In this document: positions 5,938 through 12,879 of the stretch, one piece after another
Numbering within the stretch: the first letter of the stretch is position 1
Layout of the letters: each line of letters starts with the position of its first letter
Source: a virus
Virus record (IMG/VR): IMGVR_UViG_3300009504_000001
Location: 1 to 49,567 of that record
DNA length: 49,567 bases
Reading direction: 5' to 3' (one strand)
Translations under genes and position numbers: made by a program
Notes under the pieces: model-generated
What the model was told of the DNA's origin: nothing
Database searches by the model: none
Seen by the model: the letters and a program-made list of their open reading frames with translations, nothing else

Positions 5938-6168
5938 ATGAGAATCCCTGCAGAGATACCTGAGCGTATTGCAGCTCTCGCCGCTGATCGCATCGAGCGC
6001 GAAGATAGCCGTCTCGAGTATTTCCTCCTCCTTTGGGGGCCGGGAGAGGATGATGCACTGGTGTTTCATGCGACCGCGCCGCCCGAGGAGATAATTCAGA
6101 TGCTCACCGAGACTCGGTGGAAATCCGTCGGAGGTCGGGGATGCGATAGAGGTCGGGATGCCAAGTAG
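5938..6168 (+). CDS. Small hypothetical protein, 76 aa, first gene of rightward operon
   Basis: No family is recognised. The ATG at 5938 (MRIPAEIPERIAAL) is chosen because an in-frame TTG upstream lies inside the palindrome. AGGCGG 10-12 bases upstream is a modest ribosome site. The protein looks like one helix (IPERIAALAADRIERED), then strands around FLLLWG and ALVFHATAP. Its end overlaps the small terminase start by 11 bases, so it may be a terminase partner or regulator. Confidence 0.65.
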   Translation: MRIPAEIPERIAALAADRIEREDSRLEYFLLLWGPGEDDALVFHATAPPEEIIQMLTETRWKSVGGRGCDRGRDAK

Positions 6169-6685
6169 AGAGAACTTGAGCTTGCTCCCGCTCCCCGAGG
6201 AGAAGGAGAGATCGTGGCAGCCAGACGCGTGGATGCCTCGGCATAACCTCGCAGTTCAACTCCACGCCCTCGGACATACGAATAAAGAGATAGCCCTAAT
6301 TACGGGGTATACCGAGAATCGCGTCTCGATCATCATCAACGATCCGCGGGCGAGGGAGATCATACAGGATACGCTCGCGAGTATCTCGGGGAATATCACC
6401 GATCTCCACACCCGCCTTAAGATACATGCCGTCGAGGCCCTCGATGAGATCGTGAATGAACTCCGGCATTCGAGAGATGAGAGGGTTAAGCAGAAAGCCG
6501 CCTTCGGTCTTCTCGACCGGGCAGGGTACACCCCGGTGCATAAGCAAGTCATAATCGGGGCATCTATATCGGAGGTGGTCGCCAAGAGGATGGAAGCGGC
6601 GCAAGCCAAACTAGAGGCTATTGACGCCGAGTACCTGGTGGTAGAGGCAGATACGAATGGAGACAGCGGCCAATCCCATTCCTAG
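6158..6685 (+). CDS. Probable small terminase subunit, 175 aa
   Basis: It would bind the packaging site and recruit the large terminase. Position directly before, and overlapping, the large subunit gene is the main evidence. Residues about 28-55 form a helix-turn-helix (LGHTNKEIALITGYTENRVS), the usual DNA-binding part of small terminases. Residues about 75-125 are helical (HAVEALDEIVNELRHS, then KQKAAFGLLDRAGY), fitting the oligomerisation core, and the length is typical. The C-terminal tail is disordered. A general HTH regulator is possible but less likely given the context. Confidence 0.8.
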   Translation: MPSRENLSLLPLPEEKERSWQPDAWMPRHNLAVQLHALGHTNKEIALITGYTENRVSIIINDPRAREIIQDTLASISGNITDLHTRLKIHAVEALDEIVNELRHSRDERVKQKAAFGLLDRAGYTPVHKQVIIGASISEVVAKRMEAAQAKLEAIDAEYLVVEADTNGDSGQSHS

Positions 6686-8288
6686 CCCCAGCGTACCTGC
6701 AGGGGCAGATGAGAAACTTCGGCAACGGATGCGTGCGTCCGCCAAGAAGGATCTCTTTTACCTCGCCACGGTTGTCCTGGGGTATGAAGACCTCACCCCA
6801 CATACACATGGGGCGCTCTGTCGCTTCCTGACGCAAGCCCGATATGCCCGGCGTATGATCCTCATGCCGCGGACCCACTTCAAGACAACTCTCGCTATCG
6901 TCGCTCATTCGATTCAACTTATCCTCGAGAATCCGAATATCCGCATTCTGATAGTGGGGGATAATGAGAAGAACACCCAACTGACGTTAGGGGAGATCTC
7001 CTCCCATTTCAAGTATAATGAACTCCTCCAATGGTTATTCCCCGAGCTTATCCCCGATAATTTCAATAAAGTGCGGTGGAATGTAGAGGAGATCGAGGTG
7101 GTTAGGACCCGGCGATGGAAGGAGGCTACCGTGACGGCGGCGGGCGCTTTCGGAGGCGTCGAGTCCAAGCATTATGACGTTATCAAAGCCGATGACCTTG
7201 TAGTCGAGAAGCATATCCACTCGAACACCGAGTTGGATAAGCTGAATAAGTGGGTCGGGGGTCTCGAGCCTCTCCTCATCAAGGAGGAAGATCAGATCGA
7301 CTTCATTGGCTCGAGGAAGCGTAAAGGGGATACCTACGAACACATCCTCAAGTTCTACGAGGGAGATGGTACTCGGGTGGCGCTCGGGCCCTACGCGGAA
7401 CTTCGAGGAGATATCGCCGTCTTCTCCCGTTCAATCGTAGAGAACAACGCCCCGATATTCCCCGAGCGGTTCGGTTGGAAGTTTATTCGGCGGATGATGA
7501 AGAATGACCCCGAGCGCTATCACGCACAGTTGGCGAACGATCCGAAGGCATCGGGGTTGAATTACTTCAACGACCAGGATCTCCGCTACTTCAGATTGGA
7601 TGAAGATAGTCACATAGTAACCCCGGAAGGGGAGCGTATCTCCATATGGGATTTGGAGAGGATCATCCTATATGATCCGTCGGTGGCTGAGAAGACTAGC
7701 TCCTCCCAACAGGCGATTATAGTCGCCGCCAAGGGAAGTGATCCTCGCAGATTCATCCTCGAAGCCCTCATCGGGCATTTCTCCCCGACGGATGCCATCG
7801 ACCTCCTATACGATCTCAACGAGCGTTTCATGCCGGCGTTCATATCTATCGAGAGCCGAGGCTTCCAGGGATGGGTGAAGTATGCCCTCGAGGAGATATC
7901 TGAGGCCCGAGGGCTCCCCTCACTCCCGTTAATCGAGTGGCCCCCGGAAGGGGCGATGAAGGGGAACTGGGCGAAGAAAGAGCATATTCGCGGTCTCCAA
8001 CCCATCGTCAAGAGACATATGTTGTGGGTGCAAGAGGAGCAACTAGAGCTCATCGAGCAGATCGGATACTATCCGAATGTGCGATGGGATGATGGTCTTG
8101 ATGCTCTGGCGCAAGGTCTGGATTATTGGCCCTACGTTGAGGATGCAGAGGCGAGGAGTGCGAGGATCTCCAGTGAGGACCGTTGGTTGGCTCAGGTGGC
8201 GGGAGATCGGTTTGCGAAGCCAGATAGAGAGTGGGATGAGGAGAAGTTTCTGCGGAGGTTCACTCACACCGGGTACGGGTTGAAATGA
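6657..8288 (+). CDS. terL: Terminase large subunit
   Basis: DNA-packaging motor ATPase and headful or end nuclease, acting at the portal vertex. The ATPase domain has a Walker A-like MPRTHFKTT (residues 70-78), and a Walker B with catalytic acid in YDVIKADDLV (about 173-182). The C-terminal RNase H-fold nuclease is marked by ILYDPSVA (D340), SIESRG (E399) and DDGLDAL (478-484), the usual acidic triad. The 543-residue length is normal for TerL. The gene overlaps the small terminase by 29 bases and shares ATGA with the next gene. Confidence 0.95.
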   Translation: METAANPIPSPSVPAGADEKLRQRMRASAKKDLFYLATVVLGYEDLTPHTHGALCRFLTQARYARRMILMPRTHFKTTLAIVAHSIQLILENPNIRILIVGDNEKNTQLTLGEISSHFKYNELLQWLFPELIPDNFNKVRWNVEEIEVVRTRRWKEATVTAAGAFGGVESKHYDVIKADDLVVEKHIHSNTELDKLNKWVGGLEPLLIKEEDQIDFIGSRKRKGDTYEHILKFYEGDGTRVALGPYAELRGDIAVFSRSIVENNAPIFPERFGWKFIRRMMKNDPERYHAQLANDPKASGLNYFNDQDLRYFRLDEDSHIVTPEGERISIWDLERIILYDPSVAEKTSSSQQAIIVAAKGSDPRRFILEALIGHFSPTDAIDLLYDLNERFMPAFISIESRGFQGWVKYALEEISEARGLPSLPLIEWPPEGAMKGNWAKKEHIRGLQPIVKRHMLWVQEEQLELIEQIGYYPNVRWDDGLDALAQGLDYWPYVEDAEARSARISSEDRWLAQVAGDRFAKPDREWDEEKFLRRFTHTGYGLK

Positions 8289-9454
8289 ACGATGATCCGA
8301 ATCCTCTTCGCCGTCTCATAGCGGCGTTGACCGGGGCGCAGAAGTATGCCGCCGGTCCCTCTCAGGCCACCCCTCCTGATATTATGGCCATCTTGGGCAT
8401 GTTGGATGAGGGGCAGAGGTTCGCCGCCGGTCCGACAGCGGGCACCCCGGATATGGCAGGTCTGATGGATCTGCTTCGGGGCGCCGACGTTGAAGCGGAG
8501 ATCGGTATGCCCGTCACCCGAGGGGAGGTTCCGGACTATCTCAGCCCAGCTCAGTTCAAGTTCATCGCGAACTTCATGCGGGGTGGGAGGTTCCGCCCGA
8601 CGCACTTCGCCGCCGGACCTGGCTCGAAGGACTTCTGGACGGGGATGAAGACCGCCACCACCGAGGATATAGTTTCGCTCCTACGGCAGGTCGACAAGAC
8701 CGGGGCCAAGGGGGCGGAGGCGACAGACTGGACCGCCTCGCTTGTGATGCGCAAAGGCCTCGGAGAGGAATTGGCGAAACGGGCTGGCGCCGGTGATGAG
8801 TTGGCTGCCACCGTGCATAAAGGGATGCGGCTGGGGGAGACGATGACGCCTCCCGCAGAGGACCTAGCTCGGCTGTTCTCCCCAGGCGTACCCACGGTCA
8901 ATCCTCCCACGATGGCCCCCCGAGGGTCAGTTGAGAAGATGGCGGGATTGAAGGGGAAGGAGATGATCGCCGCCGGACGGCTTGGGCCGTCGGCGCCTTC
9001 GCCGTCGAAGATTGAATCTGTCAAAGGAACTGGAGCCACAGTAAAAAACTTTGACGCTTTGCTCGATCATGTGAGAACTTTCAAAACTGAAGCAAGTATA
9101 GAGTTAGCTGTCAACAATGCTCTCCGGCTTCCTCACGCCTTGACTAAGGCGTCTGTAGATGATATATTAGGACTACATAAGAAGAGCCAAAGTCTTCGGT
9201 TTCCTGAGGGAATACCTTCGGAGACAGATTTTAAACTCCTATATCAAACATATCTCCAACGTGCAGTAGTTCAACGAGTACTGGCAGGAGATAAAGAAAT
9301 TATCTCGGCATTACAATCGGACAAGCTCAGGAGTTTAGTCGGTCAGAATCTTCACAAGCCTAATATAGATCCAGAATGGCTCACCAAATTGTTGGGGCAT
9401 TTAGATAAAGGTATTGCAGATATTCTCACTAGGCTAATGACGTCTTGGTCATAA
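8285..9454 (+). CDS. Unknown protein of chimeric composition, 389 aa
   Basis: No family is recognised. Residues about 20-115 hold three copies of a motif, KYAAGP, RFAAGP and HFAAGP, spaced 28 and 62 residues apart, perhaps short binding tags. The middle is Pro/Gly-rich (MTPPAEDLARLFSPGVP), the C-terminal 150 residues helical. At about 9010 the DNA turns abruptly A+T-richer for the rest of the gene, which suggests that the C-terminal part was exchanged by recombination. The ATG overlaps the terL stop (ATGA). A virion or decoration role is likely from position only. Confidence 0.7.
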   Translation: MNDDPNPLRRLIAALTGAQKYAAGPSQATPPDIMAILGMLDEGQRFAAGPTAGTPDMAGLMDLLRGADVEAEIGMPVTRGEVPDYLSPAQFKFIANFMRGGRFRPTHFAAGPGSKDFWTGMKTATTEDIVSLLRQVDKTGAKGAEATDWTASLVMRKGLGEELAKRAGAGDELAATVHKGMRLGETMTPPAEDLARLFSPGVPTVNPPTMAPRGSVEKMAGLKGKEMIAAGRLGPSAPSPSKIESVKGTGATVKNFDALLDHVRTFKTEASIELAVNNALRLPHALTKASVDDILGLHKKSQSLRFPEGIPSETDFKLLYQTYLQRAVVQRVLAGDKEIISALQSDKLRSLVGQNLHKPNIDPEWLTKLLGHLDKGIADILTRLMTSWS

Positions 9455-9466
9455 ATAGAGAGGGTG

Positions 9467-9667
9467 ATGATAACATCAAGAGACATATCCACCGCGGTCA
9501 CCACCAGCCGGCTCGACCACTCGGCGTTATGCACTGCATTCCGCCTCGTTCTCCCGGTGCTCCGGAGCATCCGATATAACTCTGGCGGATGGAAGTTCTG
9601 GGTTCGCCCTGTGTTGAGCGGGTTGATCGCGGCGATTGAAGCCTATGTGGAGGAATCGTGTCACTAG
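9467..9667 (+). CDS. Small hypothetical protein, 66 aa
   Basis: Not recognised. An ATG at 9467 follows GAGAGG. The protein is basic with two hydrophobic stretches (ALCTAFRLVLPVL and FWVRPVLSGLIAAI). It could be a small membrane-associated protein. It overlaps the next gene's GTG start by ten bases. It lies right after the A+T-rich end of the previous gene, so this small gene could be an insertion product. Confidence 0.4.
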   Translation: MITSRDISTAVTTSRLDHSALCTAFRLVLPVLRSIRYNSGGWKFWVRPVLSGLIAAIEAYVEESCH

Positions 9668-10308
9668 CTCGCATCTCCTCCCCGCTTGTGAATCGCGACG
9701 TTCTCGGCAGGCCGAGGCGCAGCGAAGGCCCTTGCACCCGCACTTCTTCTCGATGTAGTGATGCGAGTAACATGAAGCGGATGACCCGGGAGTGTTGCCT
9801 CTCCCACATATACGAGATGACGGCGGCGATCCTCGAGGTATTCGCCGACCTCGGCATATGTTGGTGGGGAGACTACGGCACGCTGCTCGGCGCTGCTCGT
9901 CATCAGGCCATCATCCCGTGGGATAAGGACGGCGATCTCGGTGCCCTTCACGCCGACCTCGATCGGATACTCTTGGCGCGGGATGCCCTGAATGACCGAG
10001 GCTATTTCGCCACGTATTGGACACGTCGGGAGCGCATGAAAGTGCGTCTCTCTCAGTTAAACCATACGAACGTAGATGTATTCCTCTGGCGGGAACGTCC
10101 CGATGGGACACTCTACCGTAAGACATATGCGGCGTGTGATCGGTTCAAAGGGAGAGAGTTCCCTCGGGAGTGGCTCGAACCCTTCGTCGAGCTTCCCTTC
10201 GGTGAGTTGATGTTGCAGGTGCCGGCAGAGTGGGAGAAACTTCTCGATTGGCGTTACGGGGACTGGCAAACTCCCCTACACAAGAACAACGATGGTGTTG
10301 TGAGATGA
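9658..10308 (+). CDS. LicD-family nucleotidyltransferase/phosphotransferase
   Basis: LicD/FKRP-type enzymes move a phospho-alcohol group such as phosphocholine or ribitol phosphate from a CDP-linked donor to a glycan. The diagnostic motif is present: WWGDYGTLLGAARH (about residues 69-82) followed by IIPWDKDGDL (85-94), with the metal-binding aspartates. The family's C-terminal FGELMLQVPAEWEKLLDWRYGD is also clear. The GTG start has GGAGGA four bases upstream; an ATG at 9772 would remove 38 poorly conserved-looking residues and remains possible. It overlaps the next gene as ATGA. It probably modifies host surface glycans or the virion's own fibres. Confidence 0.85.
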   Translation: MSLARISSPLVNRDVLGRPRRSEGPCTRTSSRCSDASNMKRMTRECCLSHIYEMTAAILEVFADLGICWWGDYGTLLGAARHQAIIPWDKDGDLGALHADLDRILLARDALNDRGYFATYWTRRERMKVRLSQLNHTNVDVFLWRERPDGTLYRKTYAACDRFKGREFPREWLEPFVELPFGELMLQVPAEWEKLLDWRYGDWQTPLHKNNDGVVR

Positions 10309-11072
10309 AGATCCTCGGGCTGAATCTCTGCGGGAAACTGAATGTGGGAGATGCGAACTGCTCCCCATTGCAGTACTTCAAGTTCTCTGGGGAGATAGAC
10401 ATGCTCGATATAGACGAGACGGAGATCATCCGTAACTATGAGCCTGATCTTGTGATCTTCGGTGGGGCCAGTTGGCCTAAGCGGGCAGAGGTGTGGGCAG
10501 AGTTCTTCGCCGATGTTCCAAAGATCGGTTGGGGAATCGGATGGACGAAGAAGAAGTCCATCTCTCTCCTCCCTCCGAAGGCGCACGTTAAGCTCTCTCG
10601 AAAGTTCATCATGTATGGACATCGAGACTGGGGATGTGTCGGGGAATACCTCCCATGTGTGTCGTGTATGTCAGAACTATTTGACGTGCATAGGAGAATA
10701 GAGCGTCCATACGTGTTCTTCGATCGTTGGCCTGACGGCCCCCTAGCGGGGTATGAGCCGAGGATGTTGAACACAACTCGGGACATGGGAGAGATTCTCG
10801 ACTTCCTCGGATCAGGACGGGTAGTCGTGACGACTGCCTATCATGGAGCATACTGGGGGACTCTACTGAAGCGACCCGTCGTGGTGGTTAACCCATATAG
10901 TAGTAAACTCTACCACTTCAAATACCCTCCGGTTGTTATGCCGAGAGAGTGGGACGAGGAGGTAGGGAGTAGACAGGTAACTAGCTATCCTTCGGCTCTC
11001 GATGACGCTCGCGGGAGGAATGTTTCATTCTATTGCCGGGTGACGCAGTGGATACGAGCGAACCTAAACTGA
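10305..11072 (+). CDS. Polysaccharide pyruvyl transferase-like protein
   Basis: A 255-residue GT-B-like enzyme. LGLNLCGKLNVGDA (about 4-17) at the start matches the family's N-terminal N-x-GD nucleotide-fold region. TTAYHGAYWGTLLKRPVVVVNPYSSKL (about 190-216) matches the family's substrate-site block (normally SxRLHxxIxA...PxIxxxYxxK). Known members transfer pyruvate or a related group to cell-wall sugars. The ATG overlaps the LicD stop. The substrate is unknown, and this copy lacks the usual arginine before LH, so the exact chemistry may differ. Confidence 0.7.
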   Translation: MKILGLNLCGKLNVGDANCSPLQYFKFSGEIDMLDIDETEIIRNYEPDLVIFGGASWPKRAEVWAEFFADVPKIGWGIGWTKKKSISLLPPKAHVKLSRKFIMYGHRDWGCVGEYLPCVSCMSELFDVHRRIERPYVFFDRWPDGPLAGYEPRMLNTTRDMGEILDFLGSGRVVVTTAYHGAYWGTLLKRPVVVVNPYSSKLYHFKYPPVVMPREWDEEVGSRQVTSYPSALDDARGRNVSFYCRVTQWIRANLN

Positions 11073-11479
11073 TCTACACCGCAGGCATCTGGGATTGGAT
11101 GCACGAAGGCCATCTGAATATTCTCCGAAGGTCGAAGGCTCTCGGCACTCATTTGATAGTGGGTGTGGTGTCTGACGACGGCGCCGAGGCATACAAGCGC
11201 CGCCCGGTGCAACATGAACTAACTCGCCTGCAAGTGGTGGCAGCGGTAAAGTATGTGGATGCCGTAGTTCTCCAACCCACCACTGACCCCACTCCCATAC
11301 TGGAGTGGTTGCGTCCTGCCGTGATGACGCACGGCGACGACTGGGATCGTCTCCTCGAGGGCAACGAGACACTGAAGGCGATGGGAATCGAATTCGTCCT
11401 AATCCCCTACACCCACGGGGTTAGCTCGACCGAAACCCTTCAACGGATGGCTGAACGACACATGGATGACGTTCAATAA
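11048..11479 (+). CDS. Cytidylyltransferase (CTP:glycerol-3-phosphate type)
   Basis: It makes a CDP-linked donor, likely CDP-glycerol or a related CDP-alcohol. The HxGH nucleotide-binding signature is HEGH (about residues 19-22), preceded by YTAGIWDWM. YKRRP and the closing THGVSSTE match the family's second signature (RTEGISTT). A GTG at 11048 is preferred because GGGTG lies upstream; a TTG at 11033 would add five residues. It overlaps the pyruvyl transferase-like gene by 25 bases. With LicD it forms a donor-making and donor-transferring pair. The last codons lie in the palindrome at 11471-11485. Confidence 0.88.
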   Translation: MDTSEPKLIYTAGIWDWMHEGHLNILRRSKALGTHLIVGVVSDDGAEAYKRRPVQHELTRLQVVAAVKYVDAVVLQPTTDPTPILEWLRPAVMTHGDDWDRLLEGNETLKAMGIEFVLIPYTHGVSSTETLQRMAERHMDDVQ

Positions 11480-11485
11480 TTGAAC
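11471..11485. promoter_or_regulatory. Operator-like palindrome GTTCAATAATTGAAC
   Basis: Copy 3 of 7. With GAC on the left and GTC on the right it is a 21-base palindrome with perfect arms, the most symmetric copy in the set. It straddles the stop codon of the cytidylyltransferase gene, inside the late operon. Confidence 0.7.
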
Positions 11486-11489
11486 GTCT

Positions 11490-11522
11490 GGGTTGGAGAG
11501 TTTCTGACACCGTTCTCCTCCA
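11490..11522 (+). terminator. Hairpin after the glycan cassette
   Basis: GGTTGGAG and CTCCAACC form a perfect eight-base-pair stem with a loop of about 17 bases, just past the palindrome at 11471-11485. No T tract follows. It may slow or attenuate late transcription between the glycan cassette and the receptor-binding genes. Coordinates are approximate by a few bases. Confidence 0.4.
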
Positions 11523-11610
11523 ACCGAGCCGAAACGGGAAGGGTGGTCCAGAAGGCCCTGAACTTCCAGATCGCCGCCGTTACACATCAGCGGCAAAAAA
11601 ATCGTGAGAG

Positions 11611-11673
11611 TTGGAATCCCCGAACCGAGCTTACCGAGCTAGATCGTCAGGGCGATCCGGCTCGGGATTCCAA
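11611..11673 (+). promoter_or_regulatory. Long leader hairpin ending at the next gene's ribosome site
   Basis: TTGGAATCCC (11611-11620) plus CGAGC (11626-11630) pairs with GCTCGGGATTCCAA (11660-11673) with a five-base bulge. The 3' arm ends directly against AGGAGG, the ribosome site of the gene at 11684, so folding could limit access to it. The 11480-11683 interval has no convincing gene. Confidence 0.5.
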
Positions 11674-11683
11674 GGAGGAAGTC

Positions 11684-11857
11684 ATGGCGTTTAGGAAAGA
11701 TTTCAAAGACCCTGGTGATACGGCCATCCCTGGACGTCGGATGCCTCCGCCAGACACTAGCAAGGGGCCTATCCCTCCGCAGCCGAGAACACCGCCGAGG
11801 ATAGTCCCACAGAAGCCCACTGCTCCTCTCGGGCCGGATAAGCAGAAGGAGAGATAG
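11684..11857 (+). CDS. Small proline-rich protein, 57 aa
   Basis: MAFRKDFKDP starts after AGGAGG at ideal spacing. About a quarter of the residues are proline (PPPDTSKGPIPPQPRTPP), and the chain is basic and surely disordered. No family is recognised. It opens the receptor-binding gene block, so a linker or assembly role in the tail is possible, but this is inference. Confidence 0.65.
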   Translation: MAFRKDFKDPGDTAIPGRRMPPPDTSKGPIPPQPRTPPRIVPQKPTAPLGPDKQKER

Positions 11858-12181
11858 ATGTCAATACAACTTGGCATTCTCATCGATCTCCTCAAAGCAG
11901 AGTTAGTAGCTCTTGGGGGAGAGATGATCACGGTCGGGAATACTGCGGTGGGACTAACTCCTGCGGCATACGCCGGAGCAGACTTGGCTATAGTATCTGT
12001 CGAGGATGCTCCGATCAGGTATTGGGAACACGGTGCTAATCCTACTGCTACCGTAGGGCAACTAGTAGATTTCGATGAGAGATTCCCTCTTCTCTCTCCT
12101 GCAATTCTAGTCGGATTCAGAGCTATCCGCGCATCGGGCAGCGATAGCAGCATAGCAGTCACATACTACCGGAAGGGCTAA
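11858..12181 (+). CDS. Small hypothetical virion protein, 107 aa
   Basis: No family is recognised with certainty. It has a short N-terminal helix and then a beta-sheet domain ending in SDSSIAVTYYRKG. Strand patterns such as LAIVSVEDAPIRYWEHG recall small structural proteins that trim phage heads or fibres. The ATG follows a GGAGA site and begins one base after the upstream stop region. Confidence 0.65.
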   Translation: MSIQLGILIDLLKAELVALGGEMITVGNTAVGLTPAAYAGADLAIVSVEDAPIRYWEHGANPTATVGQLVDFDERFPLLSPAILVGFRAIRASGSDSSIAVTYYRKG

Positions 12182-12182
12182 C

Positions 12183-12866
12183 ATGACAACGACCAGAATC
12201 GCCTCACAACGCGCTGCCCAACACTGGGTGGATAACGCAGACCTTCGCATGGGCATCCTTGTGGGGTATTCGGACACGGCCTCCGAGTGGCACGACGAGG
12301 CCACCGCACTCGCAATCGAGTACATGGACGAACTCGCGGACGATCTACACGGCGACGACCCGCGTGTCGCGCTCTCCATCGATACGGTCACGATCGACGT
12401 GCCTGAGAACCGAAGTGAGATCCGCATCAACCAGACCAACTTCCCGAACCTCGACCCCGACATCTTTGCCGGTGTGACGATCGGGGACGACTCAACGGCG
12501 CTGTCTGGCCCTCCGGACACGTTCGCGGCCACCGATCTCTACAAGATCATATGTATCCCAGGCGCAGGCGATGGCACTGACCACTACTGCGAAATAACCG
12601 CAGTCACCGATGACGAGAACGTGGTCGTGACGCCCGGCACTCCGGTCGGCGGCGGCGCAGGCCCGGTCGATGCAAGGGTCGCCATCTCGGGTTTCGTGAT
12701 CTACGAACATCTCGGCGCTGACGACAGCGCGAACCCGGTTATGAAGCTCGTTGATGCCCGTCCGATCACACCGGACCTCGGACTGTTCCCGAACGGCGCG
12801 ACGCTGATCGTGACTCAGGGCACCGACGGTGTGTGGCACTACCGGCTCGTGTTGGCTGGCCCGTAA
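12183..12866 (+). CDS. Hypothetical structural protein, 227 aa
   Basis: No family is recognised. The first 60 residues are helical with many acidic residues (SEWHDEATALAIEYMDELADDL). The rest is beta-rich with Asp/Gly turns, ending WHYRLVLAGP, as in fibre-tip or adaptor proteins. From this gene to about 16.8 kb the DNA is richer in GCG/CGG codons than the virion genes that follow, which suggests a separately acquired receptor-binding module. Confidence 0.65.
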   Translation: MTTTRIASQRAAQHWVDNADLRMGILVGYSDTASEWHDEATALAIEYMDELADDLHGDDPRVALSIDTVTIDVPENRSEIRINQTNFPNLDPDIFAGVTIGDDSTALSGPPDTFAATDLYKIICIPGAGDGTDHYCEITAVTDDENVVVTPGTPVGGGAGPVDARVAISGFVIYEHLGADDSANPVMKLVDARPITPDLGLFPNGATLIVTQGTDGVWHYRLVLAGP

Positions 12867-12879
12867 GGGAGGCTAGGTC

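Noticed and set aside
5739-5963. Rightward open frame of 74 codons after GGAGGAGG
   Set aside because: It runs through the late promoter, the direct repeats and the palindrome, and has an odd residue mix (many Cys, His, Arg). The ribosome-like site remains curious.
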